From M3007 sp033764075 (GTDB taxonomy: Bacteria; Bacteroidota; Bacteroidia; Chitinophagales; Saprospiraceae), in contig JANRJH010000019.1 in assembly GCA_033764075.1 (NCBI GenBank), forward strand, positions 77,686 through 141,685: a stretch of DNA of 64,000 nt, read 5' to 3'. Made by a program: the position numbers and the translations under genes. Below are positions 1-10,429 of the stretch, one piece after another. Position 1 is the first letter of the stretch; each line of letters opens with the position of its first letter. Under the pieces are notes generated by a model. The model made no database searches, was not told the origin of the DNA, and worked only from the letters and a program-made list of their open reading frames with translations.

Positions 1-377
1 ACGTGGTGTTCATGCTGATGGTCAGCGCAACCTACCTGATGGCTGCGCCCTTTTTTATGCGCCTGTTCACGACCGAACCGGAGGTGATCGCGTCCGGGGC
101 GCTCGCCCTGCGCATCGTGGCCGGCGGGTACGTGTTTTATGGCTGGGGCATGATCATGGCCCAGGCGCTCAACGGCGCCGGCGACACGCGCACGCCCACC
201 TTGCTGAATTTTATTTTTTTCTGGCTCATCGAAATGCCGCTGGGCTGGCTGCTCGCGCTGCACTGGGGTTGGGGCGAAACCGGCGTATATTGGAGCATCG
301 TTTTGGCAGAGTCGGGCCTCGCCGTCGCCGCCACCTGGGTGTTCTCCCGGGGACGATGGAAATTGACTGAAGTATAA
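1..377 (+). CDS. MATE-family multidrug efflux transporter, C-terminal part (5' truncated by window)
   Basis: The visible 124 residues are the C-terminal end of a multi-antimicrobial extrusion (MATE) transporter, an inner-membrane Na+ or H+ antiporter that exports drugs and cationic metabolites. The protein is almost entirely hydrophobic, with about three membrane segments. The stretch GAGDTRTPTLLNF around residues 58-70 resembles the conserved G-A-G-D-T loop of the second MATE half. The GTG at position 3 is only the first in-frame start in the window. Family members have about 450 residues, so the true start lies upstream. The family call is confident; the substrate is unknown. Confidence 0.85.
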   Translation, partial: VVFMLMVSATYLMAAPFFMRLFTTEPEVIASGALALRIVAGGYVFYGWGMIMAQALNGAGDTRTPTLLNFIFFWLIEMPLGWLLALHWGWGETGVYWSIVLAESGLAVAATWVFSRGRWKLTEV

Positions 378-420
378 TGACAGGCAACTGCCGTAAAAAA
401 TGCAGACTAACACCCAAACC

Positions 421-786
421 ATGAACAGCATGATTAAAATGTACCTCCTGGCTGCCGCCGCTTTTGTGCTTGCCGGTCCGGCTTGCGCCCCCGACAAGCC
501 CGCCGACAAGTACGCAAGCATCGCCGATGCCTATTGCGAATGCACCGGAAAGCTGGCGGACATGAACAGACAGATGGCCGTTCAGGCAAACGACTCCACC
601 GCCGTGCTCAACCTGCAAGCCATTGAGGCGGAGTTTCTCAACGTGCAGTCCTGTGCGTCTTCCCTCGTGGCGCGATACGGAAAACTGAACACAGAGGAGC
701 AAAAAACCGTTCTGACTCACGTCGCCACTCGCTGCCCGGACCTCGGTACCCAGCCGGAATTGTTGCGGGAGCTGCTGGGGCAATAA
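421..786 (+). CDS. Small exported hypothetical protein with four cysteines
   Basis: No family is recognised. From the ATG at 421 the protein has 121 residues. It starts with a short basic region, then a hydrophobic core (YLLAAAAFVLAG) and a possible signal peptidase I site after ACA. A cysteine lies near the end of the signal, but the preceding GPA is a poor lipobox, so periplasmic or surface export is preferred over a lipoprotein. The mature part has C-E-C and two more cysteines spaced along a helical sequence, which could form disulfides. An ATG at 400 is also possible but would put seven extra residues before the signal. It lies 18 nt before the next gene and may be cotranscribed with it. 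Confidence 0.6.
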   Translation: MNSMIKMYLLAAAAFVLAGPACAPDKPADKYASIADAYCECTGKLADMNRQMAVQANDSTAVLNLQAIEAEFLNVQSCASSLVARYGKLNTEEQKTVLTHVATRCPDLGTQPELLRELLGQ

Positions 787-804
787 CGGACAACCAATAC
801 GCTT

Positions 805-1722
805 ATGCCTGTTTTTCTCATCGCCGGCGGTACCGGCCTGATCGGCGCCCGGCTGACCGACCTGCTGCGCAACACCGGCCATGCGGTGCGCATCCTGTCG
901 CGCCAACCCAAAGGCCCCGGACAATACGCCTGGGACCCTGCCACCGGCCGTTGCGACGCCGCAGCGCTCGAAGGGGTCGACTACCTCATCAACCTCGCCG
1001 GTGCCGGCATTGCCGACCGGCGCTGGACGCCGGCCCGCAAACAGGAGATTCGCGACAGCCGCGTGAACGCCGCCGCCACCCTCGCCCGGGCGCTGCGCGA
1101 CACCGGCGTCCGCCCCCGGGCCTATGTAGGTGCTTCGGCCATCGGCATATACGGCAATACCGGCGAACAATGGAACCGGGAAGCCGACCCGCCCGGCGCC
1201 GAGGGCTTTATGCCGCCGGTGTCTGTCGACTGGGAAAACAGCCACCGGGCGGTGGCGGATCTGGGCGTGCGCACCGTCGTTCCCCGCATCGGCATCGTGC
1301 TGAGTCGCGAAGGCGGCGCGCTGCCCGAAATGGAAAAACCCGTCCACTTTGGCCTGGGCGCCTACTTCGCCGACGGCCGCGCCTGGTACTCGTGGATACA
1401 CATTGACGACCTGTGCCGTATGCTCCTGTTCGCGCTCGAAAACGAACACCTGGCCGGCGTGTACAACGCCGTGGCGCCCCACCCGGCGCGCAACATAGAC
1501 CTGGTGAAGGCCATCGCCCGGGCCATGGGCAAAACAGCCCTGTTTGCCCCGGCCCCGGCATTTGCCCTTCGCCTCCTGCTGGGCGAAATGGCCGACGTGG
1601 TGCTGAACAGCAACCGGGTGTCGGCCGATAAAATCCTGGAAGCCGGCTTTACCTTTTCTTTTCCGGAACTGGAAGCAGCTCTCCGGAATATTTATTCCGG
1701 GATGGCGGCCAACCCGGCCTGA
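805..1722 (+). CDS. TIGR01777-family epimerase/oxidoreductase (SDR fold)
   Basis: This 305-residue protein is an extended short-chain dehydrogenase/reductase of the TIGR01777 (YfcH-like) family. The N-terminal dinucleotide-binding loop GGTGLIG is at residues 8-14. The family pattern NLAGAGIADRRWT follows near residue 63, and the C-terminal segment resembles the small DUF1731 domain. These proteins are predicted NAD(P)-dependent sugar-nucleotide epimerases, but the substrate is generally not known. The length is normal for the family. It sits 18 nt downstream of a small exported protein gene and 15 nt upstream of the T9SS plug gene, all on the plus strand. Confidence 0.88.
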   Translation: MPVFLIAGGTGLIGARLTDLLRNTGHAVRILSRQPKGPGQYAWDPATGRCDAAALEGVDYLINLAGAGIADRRWTPARKQEIRDSRVNAAATLARALRDTGVRPRAYVGASAIGIYGNTGEQWNREADPPGAEGFMPPVSVDWENSHRAVADLGVRTVVPRIGIVLSREGGALPEMEKPVHFGLGAYFADGRAWYSWIHIDDLCRMLLFALENEHLAGVYNAVAPHPARNIDLVKAIARAMGKTALFAPAPAFALRLLLGEMADVVLNSNRVSADKILEAGFTFSFPELEAALRNIYSGMAANPA

Positions 1723-1737
1723 AAAAATCCGTCAACC

Positions 1738-3012
1738 ATGCCGATGAACCGTATGCTGACCTTCCTGTGCGCGCTGGCTTTTTCGGATGTCCACGCGCAA
1801 ACGCCGAATGGACTTGCGCTGTTGGACAGCCTTGTGCAGAGCGTAAAATTTCATCCTGCCGGGGCGCCGCTGGCTTTTCCGGCAGTCGACCTGAAATCCG
1901 CCGACCATGCGCTCGTGCTTGCGTTCGATCACCTGGGCCCCGAGCTGGTCGACTACGTGTACACGATTGAACACTGCGACCACGACTGGAAGCGATCCGT
2001 CATGATGGAGCAGGATTACCTGCACGGTTTTCTGGAGGACCGCATCGTCGAGATTGAAAACTCGCAGGGTACGCGCACGCCCTACACGCATTACACGCTG
2101 CGGCTGCCCAACCAGAACATCCGCTGGCTGCTGTCGGGCAACTACCTGCTCAAGGTGTACGACAACAGCGGCAGCGAACGCAGGCTGGTGCTCGTCCGTC
2201 GTTTCTGCGTGCTGGAAAGCCGCTTTGCCGTACAGCCACAAATGGTTTCCGTGGTGCGCGTCGACCGGTTGTTTACCCATCAGGAGCTCGACTTCACCGT
2301 CAAACACAAAAACATTCGCATCGTCAATCCGCAGTACGACGTAGCAGCCTACGTGCTGCAAAACGGGCGCTGGGACACGGCCAAGGGGCCCCTGCGGCCC
2401 AACATCCTGCGCAACGAGGAGATGGTGTTCGATTTTCAGGACTCGCTGGTGTTCCCTGCCGGCAAGGAATGGCGTTTTTTCAACCTGCGCACGTTCGATT
2501 TTCAGGGTGAAAACGTGAAATCCATCGTTGAGCGGTTCGACCACTTCGAGGCGACGCTGGTGACCGACGAGACCCGCGCGGGCAGACCGTACATATTGCG
2601 CGCCGACATCAACGGGCACTTCATCATCGAAAACCAGACCCCGGGCCGCAACCTGTTGCAGTGCGAGTACGCGAACGTGTTGTTTTCCATAAGGCGTGAC
2701 TTTCCCTACGAGGACGAGGATGTGTATGTGTTCGGCGAGCTCAGCAACTGGCAGGTGCACCCGCGTTTTCGGATGACCTACTTGCCCGAGGCCGAGGCGT
2801 ATGTCCTGGAAACCCCGCTCAAGCAGGGGTACTACAACTATCAGTATCTGGTGGTCAACCGCGACACCGGCGCCGTCGACGAGGAAGGGCTGGAGGGCAA
2901 CTGGCACGCCGCCGGCAATGCGTACCAGGTGCTGGTGTACTACAGGCCCTTTGGCGAGCGGTACGACCGGCTGTTCGGCTACGGCAGCGCGAACTCTCTC
3001 GACCGCCGTTAA
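1738..3012 (+). CDS. Type IX secretion system plug protein (DUF5103 family)
   Basis: The 424-residue protein matches the DUF5103 family, now called the T9SS plug protein. In the known SprA translocon structures this protein closes the periplasmic side of the giant SprA pore. An N-terminal signal peptide ends near VHAQ (residue 21). The N-terminal beta domain contains the family-typical YVYTIEHCDHDWK around residue 77, and the C-terminal part has features of a CBM48-like beta domain (VYVFGELSNWQ near residue 334). It is expected in the periplasm, bound to the outer-membrane translocon. Its stop overlaps the convergent phospholipase/nuclease gene by 4 nt (3009-3012). Confidence 0.85.
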   Translation: MPMNRMLTFLCALAFSDVHAQTPNGLALLDSLVQSVKFHPAGAPLAFPAVDLKSADHALVLAFDHLGPELVDYVYTIEHCDHDWKRSVMMEQDYLHGFLEDRIVEIENSQGTRTPYTHYTLRLPNQNIRWLLSGNYLLKVYDNSGSERRLVLVRRFCVLESRFAVQPQMVSVVRVDRLFTHQELDFTVKHKNIRIVNPQYDVAAYVLQNGRWDTAKGPLRPNILRNEEMVFDFQDSLVFPAGKEWRFFNLRTFDFQGENVKSIVERFDHFEATLVTDETRAGRPYILRADINGHFIIENQTPGRNLLQCEYANVLFSIRRDFPYEDEDVYVFGELSNWQVHPRFRMTYLPEAEAYVLETPLKQGYYNYQYLVVNRDTGAVDEEGLEGNWHAAGNAYQVLVYYRPFGERYDRLFGYGSANSLDRR

Positions 3013-4205
3013 TGGTCCTCCGGCCGGCCGATGATCTTGCCGCCGTCGAGGGCCTTGCGCAGGGCCTCTTCTTCCTCCTGTTCCGACTTTGTCGGCGTGT
3101 ATTTGCCCAAATCGCGCAGATCGGGCTGCCCGGCGTCGATCCAGGCGGTCATCCAGGCGCTGGCCGTCACCTGGATGGCGGAGCGGAATCGCCGCTCGAC
3201 CATCCCGTCGAGGGCGTCCTGATAAGCGGCGGCGAACTCCGCGCATTGCACCATCATCATGCTGCGTCCGCGCAGTTCGGGGCAAATCTGGCGGTCGGCG
3301 GGAAAGGTTCGGCGCAACTGTTTTTCAATGGAGAGCACGGAGTCGACCAGCAAGTGGCTTTCGAGTACAATTTTCCAGTAAAAATCGCGCGGGTTGTCGA
3401 TGTAATCGGGTTTGCCGACCAGGAAATCGTATTGCTCATCGGCGAACAGTTCGGGGATGCGGCTCTCCCAAAACCCGTGTATCCCGTCCTGCCCGGTCTG
3501 CTGGCCGTTGTAATTGCTGCAGGTGTGCAGGGGCACGTGGGCGTCGCCGATGTAATGCCCGAAGTCGGCGCTGAGCTTGAGGATGCGTTGCCGGTCGCGG
3601 TTGCGAAAGGCCTCGGTGAGGCTGCGCTGCATGCGCTCGAGGTGCCAGGGCACGATGCCGTGTTCGGAGAGGTGCTCCCGGTAAAAAAGGGATCGGATTT
3701 TGCCGGGCGCCGGTTTGTTCAGCAGGGCAAACAGGGTAGCGACAGAGTCGGTCTCCAGGACTTCTTCCGCCCGGTAAAAGGCGGGCAGCACATTGTCGGC
3801 AAACCAGCGGCGGTATCCTTCCGGGGCAGGCGCACCGGAAGGGGCGTATGCCAAAACGGTATCGTTGCCGGTCGACACCGTGTACACTTCGGTGTAGCCC
3901 ATGAGGGCGTCGGTAAAATCCCTGGGCAGGTTTTCGAAGGGGTAGCTGCCGTACCGGTCGAGGTCGAGGTAGTGGCGGGGCGCTTCGTTTTTGGTGGCGT
4001 AGCGCCGCATGTCGGGGTCCACTGCGTGGTCGGAAATCCAGTCGATGTTGGGTTTGTAAAAAACCATCATGGACGGCGGCAGCGTGAGTACCGCCAGGCG
4101 GTTGATGCGCCGGTGGGCAAAAAAGCCCCAGGCATCGGGGTGGGTGAAGTTGGCGAACAGTATGATGGCCAGTATCGGCGCCGACAGCCGGAGCAAACGT
4201 GTCAT
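3009..4205 (-). CDS. S1/P1 nuclease or zinc-dependent phospholipase C-like secreted protein
   Basis: The 398-residue protein has a signal peptide (MTRLLRLSAPILAIILFAN) and begins its mature part with WGFFAHRRIN. That places an N-terminal Trp and a His where this fold binds its trinuclear zinc cluster. The key motif HYIGDAHVPLHT, followed by N-Y-N-G and HGFWE, is the S1/P1 nuclease-phospholipase C zinc site. Bacteroidota commonly encode such 'zinc-dependent phospholipase C family' proteins of unproven substrate. The ATG at 4205 is chosen because it starts the signal peptide; a longer reading frame to 4247 would bury it. A Glu-rich region lies near the C-terminus (QEEEEAL). Cleavage of nucleic acid or of lipid are both possible. 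Confidence 0.8.
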   Translation of the reverse strand: MTRLLRLSAPILAIILFANFTHPDAWGFFAHRRINRLAVLTLPPSMMVFYKPNIDWISDHAVDPDMRRYATKNEAPRHYLDLDRYGSYPFENLPRDFTDALMGYTEVYTVSTGNDTVLAYAPSGAPAPEGYRRWFADNVLPAFYRAEEVLETDSVATLFALLNKPAPGKIRSLFYREHLSEHGIVPWHLERMQRSLTEAFRNRDRQRILKLSADFGHYIGDAHVPLHTCSNYNGQQTGQDGIHGFWESRIPELFADEQYDFLVGKPDYIDNPRDFYWKIVLESHLLVDSVLSIEKQLRRTFPADRQICPELRGRSMMMVQCAEFAAAYQDALDGMVERRFRSAIQVTASAWMTAWIDAGQPDLRDLGKYTPTKSEQEEEEALRKALDGGKIIGRPEDH

Positions 4206-4301
4206 GTGTGGATAAAACAGGATGGTGGGGACAAACGATCGGCACATAGGTACGGCTTTTTGGGGAAAAGACGAACCGTGTCGGGGCGCTTTTTTATGGG
4301 G

Positions 4302-5777
4302 TCATACGCCTTCGTTCAGCATCCGGATTCCTGCCAGCACCGCCAGTCGCTCCGCTTCTTTTTCCACCTCCACAGGCGCCGCCGCGCGCGCCTCACAATC
4401 GGCGATGGAGCAGGTTTCGCAGGTGGTGTGCACGGTTTTGACGGGCATCAGAGGGTCATCGACAAAACGGAAGTGGCGTCTCAGGGTGTCGTTGAGCAAC
4501 AGGCCGAGGGTAACGCTGACGCCGTTGCGCCGGCCGGCGCCGTCCATTTTGGCCATGCTGATGCACAGGTAAGTGTTGGGCGATTGCCAGTACCGGCTCA
4601 GCTGGGCGCCGGCCACCACGTCGCTTGCGCCCGTGCTGCCCAACTGACGCAATATGTTGATGGATATCCACCGACGGCAGTAGTGCTCGCCGCGCTCGGA
4701 GGAGTGCGGGCTCTGGTGGCCGCTGAGGTGCAGCTCCTTGGTCATCACATAGTCGTCCAGCGCCTCATCGCCTTGCATGCGGATGAAAAACAGGTCTTTG
4801 ACGCCCAGCTGCCGGGGCAGGATGTTGGTCAGGCGCTGCATCAGCATCTCCGCTGTGGCGTCGTACCGACCGAGCAACGCCAGCCAGTCTTCCGGCGCCC
4901 AGCGCGTGCCGGCAGCGCAAAGGCGCACATCAGCCGCCAGGCGGAGCGCGTCCATCAGCAGGGCCGAGGCAAAATAGGAGGCCCTGAAGTTGCTGAGCAA
5001 CACCATAAAACTGTCGGGATGAAGCAGGATCGTTTCGTATGGCCGCACCGCCGGTTTCAGGTGCTGAAACGCCAGCTCGCGCGCCAGTAAAAAATTTTCC
5101 TGGGCGGAGGAGAGGCCGGCGTTCAGGTAAAGTGTTCGCGTCGTGTCAGAAAAGCAGGAACGCAGGACGCGCAACGCCGGAATAGACGCCATGCGCGTCC
5201 GGTCGACCCGGACCCCAAAGTGATCGGCCAGCACGCGTTCCAGGTCGCTCGTGCGCACGGGCAGGCGGGCGTCGAGGCCGTGTTGGATGCGAAAAGCCTG
5301 GGCCGACTGTTCCAGGTCTTCAAAATAGTTGTCGTGCATGTCCTGATAAGCCCGCAAAGCCACGAGGTACAGGTTCTCCTGCGTCAGGTGGTAGTTGCGG
5401 GCAATGCTCAGGATGACGCTCACAAAGGTGGTTACCTTCTCCGGCTCGTCCGACAGCAACTCAATGATCTTGGCCGGCTCCAGACCAAACATCTCCAACG
5501 GGTATGACCGAAAGAAATCGGACTCCAGCAAATCCACAATGGGCTGGAGCTTTTTGGATGCCTGGGGCGACACCAGATAGTCGTAGGTAGTACCCAGCGC
5601 CTCCGCCAGCACCAGGGTCTTGTCGGCCGAGGGCAGTTTTTTCCCCTTTTCGATGTCGTGCAAATACCCAACGCCCGTGCCCGTGCGCTCCGAGAGTTGC
5701 GAGAGGGTGAGCCCCGCCTGCTGGCGCAACAGCCGCACCTTGAGCCCGAAAATCAGGTTTAACGTCCTTTTTTGCAT
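4302..5777 (-). CDS. XRE-family transcriptional regulator of the RamB/ScfR type, probable glyoxylate shunt regulator
   Basis: The 491-residue protein has an N-terminal Cro/CI helix-turn-helix (about residues 8-65; LKVRLLRQQAGLTLSQLSER). The middle region is homologous to the ImmA/IrrE (DUF955) fold, and the C-terminal region ends in a cysteine cluster (TTCETCSIADC) like that of short-chain acyl-CoA-responsive regulators (DUF2083). The middle domain reads ARELAFQHL where peptidases have HExxH, so it is probably a sensor and not a protease. It is transcribed divergently from aceB-aceA across a 131-bp region with paired palindromes. RamB of actinobacteria has this architecture and controls aceA/aceB, so the same role is inferred here. 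A -7 box at 5785-5792 lies only 7 nt before the ATG. Confidence 0.85.
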   Translation of the reverse strand: MQKRTLNLIFGLKVRLLRQQAGLTLSQLSERTGTGVGYLHDIEKGKKLPSADKTLVLAEALGTTYDYLVSPQASKKLQPIVDLLESDFFRSYPLEMFGLEPAKIIELLSDEPEKVTTFVSVILSIARNYHLTQENLYLVALRAYQDMHDNYFEDLEQSAQAFRIQHGLDARLPVRTSDLERVLADHFGVRVDRTRMASIPALRVLRSCFSDTTRTLYLNAGLSSAQENFLLARELAFQHLKPAVRPYETILLHPDSFMVLLSNFRASYFASALLMDALRLAADVRLCAAGTRWAPEDWLALLGRYDATAEMLMQRLTNILPRQLGVKDLFFIRMQGDEALDDYVMTKELHLSGHQSPHSSERGEHYCRRWISINILRQLGSTGASDVVAGAQLSRYWQSPNTYLCISMAKMDGAGRRNGVSVTLGLLLNDTLRRHFRFVDDPLMPVKTVHTTCETCSIADCEARAAAPVEVEKEAERLAVLAGIRMLNEGV

Positions 5778-5908
5778 ACAAAAGCAAATGTAAGCGCCTT
5801 GTTTAAAAAAAGAAAAAATTTTTTTCAGAGAAATTTTCTCTTTTTAAAAAAAGTGCTTACATTTGTGCTATTAAAGAAATTTTCTCTGAAAGAGTAAATA
5901 TTTAAAAG
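5778..5908. promoter_or_regulatory. Divergent control region between the XRE regulator and aceB
   Basis: Two Bacteroidota -7 boxes, each TACATTTG, face outward: 5785-5792 on the minus strand for the regulator and 5858-5865 on the plus strand for aceB. They sit inside an exact 11-bp inverted repeat (CAAATGTAAGC at 5785-5795, GCTTACATTTG at 5855-5865). Two near-identical 15-bp imperfect palindromes, AGAGAAATTTTCTCT at 5827-5841 and AAAGAAATTTTCTCT at 5873-5887, lie 46 bp apart. The first covers the -33 region and the second the expected start site of the aceB promoter. Neither promoter has a good -33 TTG, consistent with activated or repressed promoters. The likely binder is the adjacent regulator. 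Confidence 0.6.
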
Positions 5909-7585
<1,677 letters not shown>

Positions 7586-7598
7586 AATTCAACACACC

Positions 7599-8882
7599 AT
7601 GCAAAACAACATCACCAAAAATGCCATAGCGCTCACGGAGCAATGGCGCACCGGCCTCCGTTGGGCCGGCATTCAACGTCCGTACTCCGCTGAAGAAGTG
7701 CTTCGGTTGCGCGGCGCCGTCACCATCGAATACACCCTGGCCCGCCTGGGCGCCGAAAAACTGTGGCGCATGCTGGCAGAAAAACCCTTTGTCGGTGCGC
7801 TGGGTGCGCTCACCGGAAACCAGGCGGTGCAGGAAGTGGCGGCGGGGCTGGATGCCATTTACCTGAGTGGATGGCAGGTAGCGGCAGACGCCAACCTGGC
7901 CGGACAAATGTACCCCGACCAGTCGCTCTACCCCGCCAACTCGGTGCCGTCGGTGGTGCGCCGCATCAACAATGCATTGTTGCGCCGGGAGCAAATCCGG
8001 TCGGTGAACGGTGAGGCGTACCGCGACTGGCTGGCGCCCATCGTGGCCGACGCCGAGGCCGGTTTCGGCGGAAACCTGAATGCTTTTGAGCTGATGAAAG
8101 ACATGATTGAGGCCGGCGCTGCCGGTGTGCATTTTGAAGACCAGCTCTCCTCGGCCAAAAAATGCGGCCACCTGGGCGGCAAGGTGCTGGTGCCCACCCG
8201 CGAAGCGGTAGACAAGCTCGTGGCCGCCCGCCTGGCCGCCGATGTACTGGGCGTACCCACCGTGCTCATTGCGCGCACCGACGCGGAAGCCGCCAACCTC
8301 ATCACCTCCGATGTGGATGAGCGCGACCAGCCGTTTATCACCGATTCCCGGCGGACATCAGAGGGGTTCTACTATTTCCGCAATGGCCTTGAGGCATGCA
8401 TCAACCGCGCGGTGTCGTATGCGCCCTATTGCGACCTGATCTGGATGGAAACGTCGCACCCAGACCTCGGCCTGGCCCGCGAATTTGCTGCCGGCGTGCA
8501 CGAGGTGTATCCGGGCAAAAAACTGGCTTACAATTGCTCACCCTCGTTCAACTGGGCCTCGCACATGAGCGCCGGGCAGATGGAAACGTTCCGGGAACAG
8601 CTGGCCGATCTGGGCTATGCATTCCAGTTCATCACCCTGGCGGGCTTCCATGCACTCAACACGAGCATGTTCGAGCTGTCGCTGGCCTATCGCGAGCGCG
8701 GCATGGCCGGTTTCTCCGAACTGCAGCAGCGGGAGTTTGCGCTGCAGAGCAAAGGGTTTACCGCGGTGAAGCACCAGGCTTTTGTAGGCACCGGATACTT
8801 CGATTTTGTGCAAAATACGGTGCAGCAGGGGTTGTCTTCCACCGTTGCGCTGGTGGGAAGCACGGAAGTCGAGCAGTTTTGA
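7599..8882 (+). CDS. aceA: Isocitrate lyase
   Basis: The 427-residue protein cleaves isocitrate to glyoxylate and succinate, the first step of the glyoxylate shunt. The active-site signature KKCGH is at residues 187-191, with catalytic Cys189. NCSPSFNW and the DAEAGFGG metal/substrate segments are also present. Length and motifs match the classical tetrameric enzyme of Escherichia coli. It is the second gene of the aceB-aceA operon. Its product feeds aceB directly, letting the cell grow on acetate, fatty acids or other two-carbon sources. It ends 36 nt before the convergent queG gene. Confidence 0.97.
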   Translation: MQNNITKNAIALTEQWRTGLRWAGIQRPYSAEEVLRLRGAVTIEYTLARLGAEKLWRMLAEKPFVGALGALTGNQAVQEVAAGLDAIYLSGWQVAADANLAGQMYPDQSLYPANSVPSVVRRINNALLRREQIRSVNGEAYRDWLAPIVADAEAGFGGNLNAFELMKDMIEAGAAGVHFEDQLSSAKKCGHLGGKVLVPTREAVDKLVAARLAADVLGVPTVLIARTDAEAANLITSDVDERDQPFITDSRRTSEGFYYFRNGLEACINRAVSYAPYCDLIWMETSHPDLGLAREFAAGVHEVYPGKKLAYNCSPSFNWASHMSAGQMETFREQLADLGYAFQFITLAGFHALNTSMFELSLAYRERGMAGFSELQQREFALQSKGFTAVKHQAFVGTGYFDFVQNTVQQGLSSTVALVGSTEVEQF

Positions 8883-8918
8883 TAGCGTTTGGGCGCCCTG
8901 TATGCCCCAAAAAACCAC

Positions 8919-9848
8919 CTACTTTTTTAAAAATCGAATATTCTTTTTCAACCCTTCATACTTAATGCGTTTGACCGCCGATTTTTTAAATACCCTGCCG
9001 AACACCTCCTCCGTGATGTCTTCCCAGTCGCGGCGCGTCAGGTGCAGGAGGTCCGGGTGGGGCGCAAAAGCGGGTTTCTGGTGCCTTTTGGCAAAGCGGT
9101 TCCAGGGGCACACGTCCTGGCAGATGTCGCAACCGAACATCCTGTTTTCCATTTTTCCCTGAAATTCGACCGGGATTTCGTCGCGCAGTTCAATGGTCAG
9201 GTACGAAATGCAGCGATCGGCATGTAGCCAGTAGCCGCTGTCGCTGATGGCGTTGGTGGGGCAGGCGTCGATGCAGCGGCGGCAGGTGCCGCAGTGGTCG
9301 CGAATGGGGTCGTCGTACACCATGTCGAGGTCGCAGATGATTTCTGCGAGGAAAAAGAAAGAGCCTTGTTGGGGGTGAATGGTGAGGGTATGCCGGCCAT
9401 TCCAGCCGAGGCCGGCGCGTTCGGCCCATTCGCGCTCCATGACGGGTGCGCTGTCGACAAAACACCGGCCGGTGAAGTCGCCAAATTGGGCCTGCATGGC
9501 CTGGAGCAGGGTTTTCAGGTGGCGTTTGACGACGAAGTGGTAGTCTTCGCCGTAGGCGTACCGGCTGATGCGCGGTGCATCGGGGTCGTTTTGTGCGTCG
9601 GGATTGAAATAGTTAAAGGCGAAGCAGATGACGGTTTTTGCGCCGGGGACCAGTTTTGTCGGGTCAATGCGAAGGTCGAAGTAGTTTTCCATCCAGGCCA
9701 TTCGCCCGTGTGCGCCTTGGTTCAGCCAGGCCTCCAGCCGGCGCGCGGGCTGTTCCAGGCGTTCGGCGCGGGCGAACCCCACGAAGGAGAAGCCCAGGCG
9801 TTCGGCTTCTGCCCGAACCCAGTCGGTTCGGTGTTGCCGGTTGTTCAT
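8919..9848 (-). CDS. queG: Epoxyqueuosine reductase
   Basis: QueG reduces epoxyqueuosine to queuosine in the anticodon of GUN tRNAs, using cobalamin and two [4Fe-4S] clusters. The 309-residue sequence has the DUF1730 N-terminal domain and then two ferredoxin-like cysteine sets: CGTCRRCIDACPT near residue 189 and CDICQDVCPW near residue 241. RYAYGEDYH and GWNGRHTLTIH are family segments. It starts 18 nt after the stop of the acidic protein gene at 9867-10331, so the two are probably cotranscribed. The length is typical for Bacteroidota QueG. Confidence 0.95.
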   Translation of the reverse strand: MNNRQHRTDWVRAEAERLGFSFVGFARAERLEQPARRLEAWLNQGAHGRMAWMENYFDLRIDPTKLVPGAKTVICFAFNYFNPDAQNDPDAPRISRYAYGEDYHFVVKRHLKTLLQAMQAQFGDFTGRCFVDSAPVMEREWAERAGLGWNGRHTLTIHPQQGSFFFLAEIICDLDMVYDDPIRDHCGTCRRCIDACPTNAISDSGYWLHADRCISYLTIELRDEIPVEFQGKMENRMFGCDICQDVCPWNRFAKRHQKPAFAPHPDLLHLTRRDWEDITEEVFGRVFKKSAVKRIKYEGLKKNIRFLKK

Positions 9849-9866
9849 GGCGGGAAAGGGGCGGCG

Positions 9867-10331
9867 TTACATTTCGGAATCGTCGGCAATGTCGTCGTCG
9901 GCTTCCAAACGACGGGTGACGATGATGTGGTCGCTGCCTTCATCGTCCATATCGTCGAGGTCATCATCGTCATCTGTGTCGGCATCCATGTCCTCGTCCA
10001 CCAACGCTTCTTCCTCCTTGAAGTTTCCGCGCAGCACGCCATCGTCGTCGTAGTCTTCGTCTTCCTTGACGATGCGTTTGGCTTCCTGAACCGTCATGCG
10101 GATGAGGTAGTAGATGTCGTCGGTTTCGAAGGGAAGTGCAGACACTTTTTTGCCCTCTTTATCCAGGTAGGACACCAGAAAGTTGGCGAAACCGGTGGGG
10201 TATTTCAGTTTCACTTCCCGAATGATCTCTTCGGGCAGGGCATCATAGTCTTTTACCAGGCGCTTTTTGGTCAAGTGAACGGGTATTTGGATTTTGCGAA
10301 ATGCCGGGTTGCCGGCGTTGCCTATGGCCAC
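9867..10331 (-). CDS. Conserved acidic hypothetical protein
   Basis: The 154-residue protein has a basic, ordered first half (PAFRKIQIPVHLTKKRLVKD) and a strongly acidic tail (residues about 95-130 are mostly Asp and Glu, including DDDDDLDDMDDE). It has no signal peptide or membrane segment and no recognised domain. The start is a GTG; an overlapping TAAATTTG at 10331-10338 could be a -7 box, in which case the start may be slightly further in. It precedes queG by 18 nt. The low-complexity tail suggests an ion- or nucleic-acid-mimicking role, but that is only a guess. Confidence 0.65.
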   Translation of the reverse strand: MAIGNAGNPAFRKIQIPVHLTKKRLVKDYDALPEEIIREVKLKYPTGFANFLVSYLDKEGKKVSALPFETDDIYYLIRMTVQEAKRIVKEDEDYDDDGVLRGNFKEEEALVDEDMDADTDDDDDLDDMDDEGSDHIIVTRRLEADDDIADDSEM

Positions 10332-10429
10332 AAATTTATGGGATTACCGATCAGAACAACAAATATTTTTGTCCGTGCCGGAAAGAACTTTGTGATTGTG
10401 TTTGAAAGGTTGGGGTTTCGGGCCCCGGG

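Noticed and set aside
3012..5090. Open frame of 692 codons on the plus strand, antisense to the nuclease-like and XRE genes
   Set aside because: It covers two well-supported minus-strand genes, has a composition typical of a high-GC shadow frame (rich in Gly, Val, Arg, His, Gln) and no recognisable domain.
4302..5777. XRE regulator as an ImmA-type protease that cleaves a repressor
   Set aside because: The HExxH zinc motif is absent at the expected place (ARELAFQHL), so proteolysis is unlikely.
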